Below are positions 18,490 through 61,959 of a stretch of DNA of 64,000 nucleotides, one piece after another. The DNA is from Bolinopsis microptera. Its lineage: Eukaryota; Ctenophora; Tentaculata; Lobata; Bolinopsidae. Below the pieces are notes generated by a model that worked only from the letters and a program-made list of their open reading frames with translations, searched no databases and was not told the origin of the DNA. A program made the position numbers and the translations under genes. Location of the stretch: assembly GCF_026151205.1 (NCBI RefSeq), contig NC_087076.1, forward strand, positions 3,061,902 to 3,125,901. Reading direction: 5' to 3'. How positions within the stretch are numbered: position 1 is the stretch's first letter; each line of letters starts with the position of its first letter.

Positions 18490-18678
18490 GAGGAAATTTT
18501 AAGCATCAGTTATGTTTTAATTTCTCTTCATCATATAGCCCCCAAACAATACTTTTTACCGCATCAAAAAATTTCAATCACAACCAAAGTTATAAATATA
18601 TTTAGGTATATAGCGTCACGAGGGTAAATGTGAGCTAGTTGTGAAATTCTGACGTAGCATACAGCATAACACCGCGCG
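18490..18678 (+). repeat. Left direct repeat flanking the Helitron remnant
   Basis: Runs from 'gaggaaattttaagcatcag' to 'acagcataacaccgcgcg' and matches 19666-19900 in the same order (ttctcttcatcatatag, actttttaccgcatcaaaa, gacgtagcatacagcataac). Small indels and one larger insertion distinguish the two copies. Confidence 0.8.
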
Positions 18679-19123
18679 TTGAAATCCGCTGTAGTCGAAA
18701 ATTTTATTAAAGGACACTATAAGGGAGCGAATTTATCGTTCGAATTTATCGGTCATCGCTAGTCAATGGTCAAACAATCCAACAAATATGCTTTAGTTCC
18801 CGAACCCTGCTTCACTGAAAATTGATATGAATTACACATTTGAATCATTTCGGTAAATGTCAGGTCCCTCACGGGCTCATCGTCTCATTTGATAGATCTG
18901 TTCAAATTGAAGTTTTTACGTATGAAAGAATTGTGATAAAAAAAAGGAAATTTGTGCTGAATGAAATTGGTAAAATGACATAATCTATCAAATGACTTTA
19001 GATCCTAAATCAAATAGGTTAATAAATGGATATTTACGTAGGTTGACAAAACGTTAATTCAAAATTATTATCATTATATGAAATTATTATATGAAAATTG
19101 ATTGCTATGAAAATAAGTAATAG

Positions 19124-19671
19124 CTAGTTATGAAGACAATCCTTGAACACGGGATTCTTTGCAATATTGCCCCGACTTGACAGCACCAAGATATCCTTAG
19201 GATCGTGTGTTCTTGACAGAGCGACGCAAAGCTGTCCATGATTAAAACATTCGGACCTAAGGTCCAGTCCAACTATAGTGATGTCTTGTCCCTGAGCACG
19301 ATTTATGGTCATGCTGTAACATGGCCGAACCGGAAATTGTTTTCTACGAAATATAATGCCGTTAGAAGCGTCTGTTGGTACCAGGGTTATTCGTGGAATC
19401 AATATTATAGTTCCATTTTTGTTGAAGGCTTCAATTGTGTTTCTATGGAGACGTGACATAATTGGATGGACGTGACATAATTGGATGGTTAATATTGCGG
19501 AGAACAATAATAGGCGTCCCCACCTTCAACTTCAGTTTATGTGGTGGAAGTGAACCAATATTCACAGTGTTTAAAAATTCCACTGGATAAGTCGCCTGGC
19601 CATCCTCTGATAGGGATGAGTCGATAGATGTATACGTTGTTGACTGTCCTGGAATTTCGTCAATTGAGGAA
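19124..19671 (-). pseudogene. Helitron-type Pif1 helicase, C-terminal fragment
   Basis: The - strand encodes the C-terminal part of a Pif1-family superfamily 1 helicase as found in Helitron Rep-Hel proteins: LPPHKLKLKVGTPIIVLRN, then FPVRPCYSMTINRAQGQD and HGQLCVALSRTHDPKDILVL, which are the conserved late helicase motifs. The first block and the rest are in different frames because of a 19-bp tandem duplication (cgtgacataattggatgga, about 19452-19489). The N-terminal helicase and Rep nuclease regions are absent: the fragment begins at the edge of the right direct repeat. Non-functional. Confidence 0.8.
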
Positions 19672-19900
19672 ATTTTAAAAATCAGTTATGTTTTAATTTC
19701 TCTTCATCATATAGCTCTGTTATACTGTAGACATAATGGAATTTATCTAACAATGGCGACAGCGTTGTTAGTATTCGGATTCCAAAAACGATACTTTTTA
19801 CCGCATCAAAAAATACCAATCACAACCAAAGTTATGAATATAAGTCATAGCGTGAGCTAGTTTTGAAATTATGACGTAGCATACAGCATAACAACGCGCG
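19666..19900 (+). repeat. Right direct repeat flanking the Helitron remnant
   Basis: Matches 18490-18678 with about 50 extra bases near 19727-19780. The helicase fragment starts at its edge, so the two copies probably mark the same segment of one repeat family, with the intervening 1 kb either inserted or captured. Confidence 0.8.
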
Positions 19901-20304
19901 TAGTTAAGATGTTTTTGCTCGCGCACGTGCATTTTAACGTTGCTACGCAACAGCGCAGTAAACCTTTGCTAAAATAACGACATTATTCTAACGGTTATTT
20001 TACCTCACTTCCGACGTTAATTATAAAAAATCTAAAGCCTAAATCAAAATTCTAAGAATGCTATAGCCTATTCCTATCCTTTTTCTACTACCCTGCTAAA
20101 AATGGCGAGGTTTCAACTCCATTTGCGAGCTGGGTTTGATTTCACCAGAGGGTCATTTTGAGGTCGAATTTCGGTGTTTTTTCTTCTATGTCCCCGTTGC
20201 CGGGGAAATTTCGTCAAGTTTAAATTATAGTATAGATATGTTTTGGAATCAGAATCAAAAATACATGATCAATTGATGCTATTTTCGTATGCTCAGGCAT
20301 CATA
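19901..20304. other. Spacer, no gene
   Basis: A/T-rich, with a GC-richer opening (gcgcgcacgtgcat near 19921). No ORF, RNA gene or element end could be supported. Confidence 0.4.
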
Positions 20305-20305
20305 T

Positions 20306-21245
20306 CTATGGTGGCCGAGGAGGGTCATTTTTAAAAATAAAATAAAAACCATACTCACGTGGCCGAGGAGGGTCATTCGGCCGAGGAGGGTCATCATGCA
20401 TTTTTTAAAAATGGCCCTGCTCGGCCATGGCCGAGCAGCATGAAAGTAAGCCTGGCCATCTCAAAGTGATTATAATAATTAAATGTTTCGCAGATTGGCA
20501 ATTGATCGGTGTTGTACACACTGCACTGATAATGATATCACGTTGAACGTGTAATGTAAATATAGTGTGCGGATACATGCGAATATATCATATATATTCT
20601 AAATGACTAATGCGTGAGACTAGTCTAACTTTTGTAGCGCGATGCGTTACTGTGCCGCGCCGAGCTGCCATGAATTGACATCGTCAATTAAGTCTAACTT
20701 TTGACTAAAATTGTTATAAACCAACTTTCATGAGACAAAATTTTTCGGCGACATTCCTACCTTTCTTAAATTGACCCTCCTCGGCCGAATGACCCTCCTC
20801 GGCCACGTGAGTATGGTTTTTTTATTTTATTTTTTAAAATGACCCTCCTCGGCCATGGCCGAGGAGGGCCATTTCTTGTTTGGCCCCGCTCGGCCATGGC
20901 CGAGGAGGGCCATTTCTTGTTTGGCCCCGCTCGGCCATGGCCGAGGAGGGCCATTTTCGTCATATTGTTTGGCCCTGCTCGGCCATGGCCGAGGAGGGCC
21001 ATTTCTTGTTTGGCCCTGCTCGGCCATGGCCGAGGAGGGCCATTTTTTTCATATTGTTTGGCCCTGCTCGGCCATGGCCGAGGAGGGCCATTTCTTCGTC
21101 ATATTGTTTGGCCCTGCTGCGCTCGGCCATGGCCGAGCAGGGCCATTTTTAAAAATGACCCTCCTCGGCCGAATGACCCTCCTCGGCCACGTGAGTATGG
21201 GTTTTATTTTATTTTTAAAAATGACCCTCCTCGGCCACCATATCA
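20306..21245. mobile_element. GC-rich foldback element built on GGCCATGGCC palindromes
   Basis: The outer about 95 bp at 20306-20400 and at 21150-21245 are inverted copies: both carry GGCCGAGGAGGGTCAT blocks, an A/T stretch with 'aaaataaaataaaa', 'ccatactcacgtggccg' and two further GGCCGAGGAGGG blocks. A third copy of this arm lies at 20767-20852. Between 20853 and 21145 is a tandem array of about six to seven units of roughly 40-60 bp, each containing CTCGGCCATGGCCGAG, itself a palindrome. Apparent ORFs in several frames of both strands come from the repeat composition and are not genes. The interval 20440-20760 is ordinary AT-rich sequence, so the element may be two nested copies. Confidence 0.75.
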
Positions 21246-23311
21246 GAGCATTTCTGTAAAAATAAAAATCTTTGGCGAGTGATTTAGTTGTTAACAATCA
21301 GTGGGGCCGAATTATATTATTATATTTAAATGATAAGTTTATATTTAAATGATAAGTTTATTTAAAATATATGGCGGCTCAGTTTATGCAAAAAAAATCA
21401 AATTACATTAATATTTATATTAGGAATGTGGAGTGGCATCGCCAAGTAAAACTTTTATATCATATTTACGAGCGACTCACTGCAAATACGCCGCGCAAAA
21501 GGTTCTACGAATGCGTCTCTATTTTTATTTTCGCATTGGATATCGATTAGCTGATTGGCTGATATGTAGACACATGAATGAATTAATTACACTAATGAAC
21601 TTTGTGATAACATAGTTCAGTAATGCGTTTATACTTATTTGGGCATCACCTGCTGTATTGTCTTAACCCACGTGCTGTATTGACCATATTCGGTGGCCAG
21701 CTGCTCGCCCGTTATGGAATAATCAAAGTTCTGTCTGATTTGTGGAGAAGCGTAACAGGCGCGTGGCAGGCCATTCTTCCTCTCTTATTATACACACCGT
21801 TAGAGGGTTGCGTGCCAGTTCTGTCCTTCCAGTTGATCGTTCATCGTTACACTTCTGCAATTTCTCTTCTAGCTGCTTTTAAGATAGTTCCACGGAAGCG
21901 CTTTCTCTCTTTCTCTTGCTAGAATGCGTCTGTGAATTGTTTGTTTTTAAGTTCGTTTCCTCCTGACGCTGACTGAACAAACATTTAACCGCCCTAATTC
22001 GGAGTTGTGTGTGGTACCATCAGCAACCTAATCGGCAACTGGTCTTAAATTATATTGTTATTGATGGCTCTGTTTTTGGGTATGTGTTGAGCTGCACAGT
22101 GAAACTTTTGTGTGTTCCATAAATTCGTGCTGATAATCTTGTTTACTGTCGTCGTCGGTCGCCTGCCCAGTGTCGATCTGAATCTTCACAAAAGACCTAA
22201 TAGAGGTCCATTATGTACTAATATGAGTGGACAGCAATTATGCTCCACCTATTTAACCACACAGACCTCTAATTAAAAGAGACGTGGCACATGACCCTCA
22301 ACAATAAGCTTACGGTAATGCCCTCAATTGCATTGTCCGGAGTCCAGTTATAACTCGTTGAACAATTACGCGCCGTTAGCCTTTGAAACCTTTGAGTAGC
22401 ATCATAAATTCAGCTCAGTCTAGCAGTCATTAGCGTAATTTACGAATTACATGAAACTTTTGTTTCGCCTAGCGCATATAATGTGTTCAAGTCGGTAGAG
22501 TGTGGCTTTGATTAACGATTTTAATTTGGATATGTTTGCAATATGTAGACAAGCTGTGTTTCGTTCTGTTGGAAAGATTAGTAGTGGTCGTTGTCTTGTT
22601 TAGTTGTCTCTCCGCTTTGTCTCTATTTGATCTCTGTAAAAAGTGTGGGCCGCATGGCATTTGAAACGCGACAATAGATCGTAAACAAAGCCCGTAATGA
22701 GTATACTTAGGTTTAAAGATTGATTATATCATCTCAATGTTTCAATTTGATAACTCCTCACACTGTACTAGTGGATAAGAAAGCGAGCGATTACTCCCGT
22801 GAAATCATCCTCTTGAAAGGACATTTTACACATAGCTGAGTAGCCCAAGGAACGTCGCAACCATAGCTTTCAGCAGATCCGGACACAACTTCAGCACCTC
22901 GCTGACCCCAGCCACTAGGTCCCAAGGATGGCCCCTCCTCGGCTCAGCCGGTAGTTTAGGTACATTTCCCTCCTACTGGGGGCTCACCATTTGCTGAATT
23001 GTATGAACTGTTAACACTTCACTGATTATTTTCTTGTTGTGGCTTCGTCTAGTGGCCGAACAGTTTCTGTTAAAGTATGAAATGGTTACAATTATATGTT
23101 TCTTTATTAGATAATGCGATCTACTCATAGTCACAGAGGTGTGCGCAAATGTTGCTGCCTTGGATAATTACGGTACATAGCGTACCATGTTGGACTGTTG
23201 GAGCCACCTCCATTATCTTAATATAATGCATTATATTAATATAATGCTTGCAACTGTGTATCCATTTTCCCAACTCGGTTGGTGTGTCTAATAAAGCTAA
23301 TAATATTCCAG
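21246..23311 (+). other. Upstream region of the Groucho gene
   Basis: No supported coding exon. It should contain the promoter, the 5' UTR and the first coding exon, because the first recognised exon (23312) begins one base into a codon and has no in-frame ATG. An ATG at 22927 in a reasonable context gives seven codons before a possible donor, but the phase does not fit, so it is not called. A short tandem duplication 'atatttaaatgataagttt' lies at 21331-21360. Confidence 0.4.
23218..23239. repeat. Perfect 22-bp palindrome
   Basis: TTAATATAATGCATTATATTAA reads the same on both strands and is followed by a further partial copy. It lies 72 bp upstream of the first recognised Groucho exon, within the presumed preceding intron. 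Confidence 0.8.
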
Positions 23312-56214
<32,903 letters not shown>

Positions 56215-56437
56215 GCCCTGACTTGGCTAGGCGCCAGTATCTTGATATCACAGAACTCCGTGACAGAGAATTAAGCAGTCCTTCGCACGTGCAGCTAGGT
56301 TAAATACCAGGCCCAACACTCGCAGTAACGCGCACCGTACATCTTGTACTTTCAGATGTGCAGTGCACAAAGATTGAGATGATGATAGACAATTTAGAGC
56401 TGACCAACCAAACAAAAAACTGACACAATATTGGCGT

Positions 56438-56515
56438 AAAGAAGTGTGGTATTTGATAGACTTGAGGCGTATTTCACAAAGAAGTGTGGTATTTGATAGA
56501 CTAGAGGCGTATTTC
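56438..56515. repeat. 40-bp tandem duplication in the 3' UTR
   Basis: Two copies of a unit beginning 'aaagaagtgtggtatttgat' at 56438 and 56478, differing at one base in the compared core (acttgagg/actagagg). Confidence 0.9.
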
Positions 56516-56636
56516 TCCCATTGGCGTTTTCTGGGATTGTGCGGGGTTTGTTACTTTTAAAATTATTTCATAGTTCACGTTAACTTCATTCTTTAAAACG
56601 ATGACAATTAACTTTCGTTAAAGTTGTTGAATCTCT

Positions 56637-56642
56637 AATAAA
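56637..56642 (+). terminator. gro: Polyadenylation signal AATAAA
   Basis: Canonical hexamer 423 bp after the Groucho stop, followed by A-rich and then T/G-containing sequence. The first consensus signal downstream that I noticed. Confidence 0.6.
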
Positions 56643-56660
56643 GGAAAAAAATAGATTGTT

Positions 56661-58183
56661 AAAGCTATTTATTGAGGCTAGATATTATTGATTATTATGA
56701 TGCGTAATTCAGACTCGAAAATGTATGGTAAAACCCCGATTTGCCGAAACTCATGAGCATAATGGGGGCCTTGATTCCCAAACACCAGCTGATGTTTTAT
56801 TTCGGGAAATGTATGACGTAAGTCAAGGCACGGTAAGTCGAGGTTTGGCCAGTTGGGGGTCAGTTATCCCCGCCAAACGCTGATTGAGGATCTTTTGGTT
56901 TAAACGGGTACCTTATTTTTTATGGAATTACGGTTAGAGTGGTTGGATTCCTTGTTGGACAGGTGAAATTAGGACTTGCCTATGGGATTTTGGGGTACTT
57001 ATCTATTGTGCTGTGTATTTGATATACTTCATTTAATATATTGTGAGTGCTGTGGTGACTGATTTAAAGGCAAAACTTGAACTTAAGAAAATTGATTTTT
57101 AATAAGGAACTCCGATTCGTTTGTTTAAGTTTTGCTGAGTCATTTCGCCAAGTTTGAATTATCTTTAAGTTTAACCTTGATACTATTTAAGTAAAAGTCA
57201 TGGACGATTCTCCGTCAAGTGGTGTGAAATGGTTTAAATTTTACTGTTTTTATGTAAATTATATATTTTTAGTATCACGCTATGATTATCCTCTTCTTTT
57301 TACTTTCCATCGTTACCTCTGTTACTAAATACTGAAAAAGACAAACAAAACTCTTACTTAAGTTGATAATCGAGAAACCCAAAGTCGCCTGAAATTTGAA
57401 AACTTTGTGTCCGTACTCCGTAGCTTATGAAACTTCTATAGTTTAGTCGCCTTGCTGTTTAATCTGAGTCAAATTCCTGTGCTCCAGGGATATAAAATAT
57501 TCGAATCGCTTGTTGGGCCGGCCTAGTGAAGGAAGGTAATTAATTCAAACGTTATGCTTGACTTATATAATAGGCCAGGTGGCATCTTGTTGATCTAGTT
57601 CTAGCAAGAAATAATTGTATCTTTGCATTACGTGGCTGTATTGTTGAAGTTTAAGATTAATTTCATTCCGTAGAAAATCTTGTTGATGCCGTTCAAACAA
57701 TAGCATTCATCTTGCTAGCTGTCAAATCGTGGTGCTAAAGAAATCATGGTTACCGTCATTATTCGATTTCATGGTTCAAAATTCCGACAGCCTAAAAACC
57801 ATGGTAGCCATCTGGTTATCATCCCTTCATGGTTCATGATTGAGCGACTTGATAAAACAAAAGAAATCTCATGTGACTCATTAATAGAATAAAGATTCAA
57901 CACGACAGCGACTTTGCTAGACCAATAAAAAAGTCGCGAGCATTTGTAATTTGATTCTGCTCTGTTTGCTGTTATTTCCTGAAACTGTATTGTTTAGGAT
58001 CCTATCTCGCTCTAAAAATAATCACAGATTTTAAAAGGTGTAAATTAAAGAGGCCATCTGTTACAGTTACTCCACCGTTTCTAATCTTCTTGTTCATTGT
58101 TATACTGTATCAACAGCCAACTGTATGAGTATCAGCACTCAAAACATGTCAACAACATTCAAAAATGTCCCGCAATCGCTCTT
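56661..58183. other. Intergenic, no gene seen
   Basis: A/T-rich. The only pattern is several 'atggtt' words around 57747-57838 with some inverted pairing (ccatggta). No ORF, tRNA or element end could be supported. Confidence 0.5.
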
Positions 58184-58191
58184 AAATTTTG

Positions 58192-58727
58192 GGCAGTATC
58201 TAGATAGCCCGACCCCTGTCCGCGGACAACTGTCCACGAACAACTGTCCACGAACACCTGTCTACCAGATCATATTATAACTGCATAATAACAGTATCCC
58301 CTGAATCAAGCAACAGGTGTATGTGAATAGTTGATTGGTTACCAGATAATATGACCGCAAATGTTATGAAATTTAATGGTATGTATGCAGTATGGTATCT
58401 TGGATGCAATTAGTTACGACTACAGACTAGCATGGACGAAAATTAATGGACCCACGGCCTCCCTAGAGAATGCTCGAGACTTCCTATTCCAGAAAAACCT
58501 CATAAAGAGCTCCATGTCCTGTCCTGGGTGTAACGCATCTATGTCCCTGGTTCCCTGCTCGTAAGGTTGCTTAATCGTTTGACACCACCGCTGATTGGAA
58601 TTCGCGTGCGATGATGTGAACCCTGCTTGATTCAGGGGATACTGTTATTATGCAGTGATATGATCTAGTAGACAGTTGTCCGTGGACAGTTGTCCGCGGA
58701 CAGGGGTCGGGCTATCTAGATACTGCC
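58192..58727. mobile_element. Merlin-like non-autonomous DNA transposon with 8-bp target duplication
   Basis: 536 bp bounded by inverted repeats of about 115 bp starting GGCAGTATCTAGATAGCCCG, with a GTCCGCGGACA palindrome near the ends, and flanked by a perfect 8-bp direct duplication AAATTTTG (58184-58191 and 58728-58735). An 8-9 bp duplication is typical of Merlin, hAT and P superfamilies. The internal zinc-ribbon fragment (58376-58564) favours Merlin, related to bacterial IS1016/IS1595. The left arm has a 14-bp extra repeat of 'cgaacaactgtcca'. The catalytic DDE region is missing, so it is an internal-deletion derivative. Confidence 0.85.
58376..58564 (+). pseudogene. Transposase N-terminal zinc-ribbon fragment (Merlin/IS1016-like)
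   Basis: 62 codons inside the element above. The C-terminal half, NARDFLFQKNLIKSSMSCPGC, resembles the start of IS1016/ISXO2-type transposases, in which a short helical stretch leads to a zinc ribbon (first CPxC pair here). A GTAAGG donor-like sequence follows at 58561, so in the full-length relative this is probably the first exon, with the rest lost. The family call rests on remembered pattern and the 8-bp duplication. Confidence 0.55.
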
Positions 58728-58735
58728 AAATTTTG

Positions 58736-59387
58736 ATTTTTTTTGTCTAGAAATTTTATGCGAAACTTGATTCCACTCTCGTTCTACTTCTAGCTTATAG
58801 TCACTTTAACTTCAGTTAACAAATTTATATCCAAATTAATCAAAAAATGGCAGAATTATGGGCAAGAGAATTATACCCACATTTCACATTTGGGAATTCG
58901 CACCAAATTTTATAGCTTTCAACCAAAAAATTGGTAAAATTTTTAAATGCGACAAACTTCACATGGAGTTTCTACATATTCTCTGTGATGCTACAGGTAC
59001 AGGCCTTCACCTAACCATGTGCTTTCGCGCCACTGCGGGCGCGCTTGTTTCACAAGTCAAGAGGCGGGCGCGCGCTACTGCAAGCGCAAGGGCTCTGGAT
59101 AGAGCAACTACAGGCCTACAGCTCAATGTCTGCTAAAATTCGAATTCTGATACCAAAATTAACAACATCGCCATTATCTCACCTAGCTACTATATACAAT
59201 ATATTATATATATATTATATATATGGGTCACCGCCGTCCTCTAATTAGCAAGGACAGTCAACAGCTAGAGCTATACTTAAATAGTTCAAGTCAATTGTTA
59301 ATTGAAAATAATAATATATAATAGAATGTTGTATCAGAAATATTTATTTTTTTGATTTTGACTTATTTTAAATATTATATTCACAGG
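58736..59387. other. Spacer, no gene
   Basis: A/T-rich with a GC-rich patch at 58996-59125 (gcgggcgcgctt, gcgggcgcgcgct) bounded by 'acaggcct' words at 58996 and 59109, probably another small repeat. ORFs here have no recognisable motif. (TA)n near 59200-59222. Confidence 0.4.
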
Positions 59388-59496
59388 TTGACCATTGTTA
59401 ATGGTCTGGCCCGGCGCGCGCTACTTCGTAGCACTAGTTGCCATCGGGAAGAAAGCGGCGCGCGCTACTTCGAAGAAAACGAGTAACATCCGTCAA
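59388..59496 (+). mobile_element. hAT-like MITE, copy 1
   Basis: 109 bp from TTGACCATTGTTAATGG to CATCCGTCAA, with two GGCGCGCGCTACTTCG blocks. Termini TTGAC/GTCAA are inverted. No matching target duplication is visible at this copy. Confidence 0.7.
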
Positions 59497-59503
59497 GTAA
59501 CGA

Positions 59504-60225
59504 GGGGGTGCACGATAAAAATAAACTTGCTCGGATTTTCAAAATTTTTGTACCATTGTTTTCTAAAGACTGTGAGAATTTTTTATACCTTTTTGGAATG
59601 ATTAGTGAGTTTTGCCTAGGTGCCATATTTGATGGTGCGCGGCTTTTGGAGCAAAAGTAGGTGTAAAAGTGAAAAGTCGCGCGCGTAATTTGACGAAATT
59701 CGTTGATTTTTGTCGTATTATTTTGTCATATCTTCGGTTCCTAAACATGAATCATGCTGAAAATTTGTCAGAACCTTCCAATCATACTTAACTACCGAAT
59801 CTAAATTAGTTGGGAGGGATTGGTCTTGATTAAGAGGTCTAAAAATAACAAAATAACTATAAATTCGTTGATAACTCAAATTATTCTGACAGTCGAAATT
59901 GCTCAAACTAATTTAGGTTTAAGTAAAACATAAATGTTTACGTAAGCTGGCCAAATTTCAACAAAATTGTTATATGGGAAGTATTATAACTTTTTGATTG
60001 TTTCCGAAATAATGTGCTGGCCGAAATCAAGCTAAAAAACCATTCAGTGGTCAGCGCGCGCGTCTTACGGTCTATGGCGCACGGTCTAGAAGAACATCCG
60101 TCAAATTCTCAGGGACCGATTTTGACCCAGTAGTGCATCGCGCTACAAGACCTACCCCATACCGTACCCGAGTCTAGTAGGTTATAGTAGAGGCTCTTAT
60201 ATATATATATATATATATATAATTA
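59504..60225 (+). repeat. 722-bp tandemly duplicated unit, first copy
   Basis: Starts 'ggggtgcacgataaaaataa' and matches the copy starting 60226 through several blocks: 'ttgctcggattt', 'gatggtgcgcggcttttggagc', 'cgttgatttttgtcgtatta' and, near the end, 'gtgctggccgaaat' with a GC-rich tail. It begins just after MITE copy 1 and ends with (TA)n. No coding capacity. Divergence suggests an old duplication or two insertions of one family. Confidence 0.8.
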
Positions 60226-60840
60226 GGGGGTGCACCATAAAAATAAACTTGCTCGGATTTTAAAAATTTTTGTACCATTGTTTTCTAGAGACTGTGAGAA
60301 TTTTCACAATACCAAATTTGTCATACCTTTTTGGAAAGATCAGTGAGTTTCGCCTAAGTGCCATATTTGATGGTGCGCGGCTTTTGGAGCAAAATTAGCT
60401 GTAAAAGTCGCGTAATTTGACCAAATTTGACCAAATTCGTTGATTTTTGTCGTATTATTTGGATATATCTTCAGTTCCTTGAATGAGATCATTCTGAAAA
60501 TTGGCGACGACCTTCCAATAGGGCTTTCACAACTGTCCGAAAAATTTGGTGGATATCGGAGTTGATATAGTGATCAAAATGGGGCAAAATACGCTGCTTT
60601 TAGCTGTAACATAATGTCTGATGGTTGCATATGCTTTAAACTTTTCGGACACCTTCCTTGTAAGTCTATGAGTAAGCTTACCAATTTTTGTTGCAATCGG
60701 AGGTCGGGAAGGATACTTAATATCTATTTGTTTGAAGAAAATTGTGCTGGCCGAAATTAGCGCTAAAAAACCATCCTACAGTCGGCACGCGCGGCTCACT
60801 GTCGATGGCGCACTACCTAATATAATATAGGGACCCCAGA
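60226..60840 (+). repeat. Second copy of the tandem unit
   Basis: Partner of 59504-60225, offset 722 bp, with point differences and indels. It carries about 150 bp not obviously matched in the middle (near 60520-60680). Confidence 0.75.
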
Positions 60841-61001
60841 TACATCTTACCTATTTTTGAACGTAGGTTACTACGGTATAGGTTACTATACAAAGGTTAC
60901 TATACAATAAGTGTATCTTGCCATACGTTGTATGACCCGCCGCGCACGAGTGCGCGGCTCCCCTGTATCGAAAAAACGATAAAGGGTCACTAAGTGAACA
61001 G
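60841..61001. other. Spacer with short repeats
   Basis: Three imperfect 'ggttactat(a/g)' words at about 60866-60911, then GC-rich 'cgccgcgcacgagtgcgcgg'. Nothing else seen. Confidence 0.4.
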
Positions 61002-61112
61002 TTGACGGATGTTACTCGTCTAAATTTCTTCGAAGTAGCGCGCGCCGCTTTCTTCTCTATGGCAAGAGCTACGAAGTAGCGCGCGCCGGGTCAGATCATT
61101 AACAATGGTCAA
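61002..61112 (-). mobile_element. hAT-like MITE, copy 2 (inverted)
   Basis: 111 bp in the opposite orientation to copy 1, from TTGACGGATG to ATGGTCAA. Flanked by a perfect 9-bp duplication AGTGAACAG (60993-61001 and 61113-61121), of which 8 or 9 bases may be the real target duplication. Confidence 0.85.
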
Positions 61113-61175
61113 AGTGAACAGTGAAACATGAAACAGTGAAACGTGAAACAGTGAAACATGAAACGACATGAAAAT
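61113..61175. repeat. Short tandem repeat of 'gtgaaacatgaaaca' type
   Basis: Four or so copies of a 7-8 bp word 'gtgaaaca/atgaaaca', beginning with the right target duplication of MITE copy 2. Confidence 0.7.
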
Positions 61176-61203
61176 AAATGGGGGTCACGACGTGATACAA
61201 ATA

Positions 61204-61429
61204 TTAATGGACTAGCCCGGCGCGCGCTACTTCGTAGCACTCGCCTCGGGCGGGCCATTTCACATTTCGTACTATAGACTAGGCCGCGCTCAGCCTGTAA
61301 TTCCGCCTATTTTCTATGATTATACACATAAATGTAATAGCCTGAGGTTCCCAGGTAAGCCATTTCGAGAAGAAAGCGGCGCGCGCTATTTCGAAGAAAT
61401 TTAGACTGTAGACGAGTAACATCCGTCAA
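61204..61429 (+). mobile_element. hAT-like MITE, copy 3, enlarged
   Basis: Begins 'ttaatggactagcccgg' (first bases of the terminus degenerate) and ends 'catccgtcaa'. The two GGCGCGCGCTA(C/T)TTCG blocks are separated by an extra about 100 bp that includes the segment shared with 16373-16460. Confidence 0.65.
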
Positions 61430-61959
61430 CTTTATTAAATTAGTATTACTAACCTTGTTGTAGGGTCATTTTGGCATTTTCCAAAATAACTATTTTGATC
61501 ATAATCTAACCCTTTATTACAACAATGAATAGAAAGGACCGAGAAGAAGGACGTGGAGAGAGGAGAATACAGAGATAAGACGAAGGGATGCGCAGAGGAG
61601 ATCGCGAGAAGTGGAGCCCTAATGGCAAGGAACTCGATAGACGGTTTAGATTCTAATATAGATTGACGTTGGGTTTTATATTTTAAGTTTATATGCATGA
61701 CAGTATTAGTCCAGTATTTAAGGGTAGTATTTTAGAGCATATATTTATGTACGACATTTAGTACAGCAGGGTAGTGCAGAGAGTTTTAGGGAAACAGAAA
61801 GTTTATTTCAACATCTCTGTTTTGGTTATCAAAGAGTTCAGTTTAACAACTCTGTTTTGGCTATAGGAGGATAGTTAAAGATATTGTTAAGGGCTCTTAC
61901 TAATTCGCTCGCCCAAAAAATTCACGTGACTTTGGTTTTTATGGTTTTGCAGCCGTACA
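61430..61959. other. Spacer, no gene
   Basis: Contains a purine-rich stretch (61530-61625) and two similar words 'aactctgttttgg/catctctgttttgg' near 61815 and 61848. The - strand ORF of 87 codons (61435-61698) has no recognisable motif. Confidence 0.4.

Larger units (their letters stand above)
56215..56660 (+). other. gro: Groucho 3' UTR
   Basis: From the stop codon to just past the AATAAA at 56637-56642. It contains a 40-bp tandem duplication (56438-56515). The cleavage site itself is not identified. Confidence 0.65.

Noticed and set aside
20827-21297. Overlapping ORFs with GHGRGGPF-like repeats in several frames
   Set aside because: Produced by palindromic GGCCATGGCC tandem units; no frame is favoured and there is no homology.
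22927-22949. ATG with a short open frame and a possible donor as the first Groucho exon
   Set aside because: It leaves two bases before the donor, whereas the exon at 23312 needs one; the phase does not fit and there is no other support.
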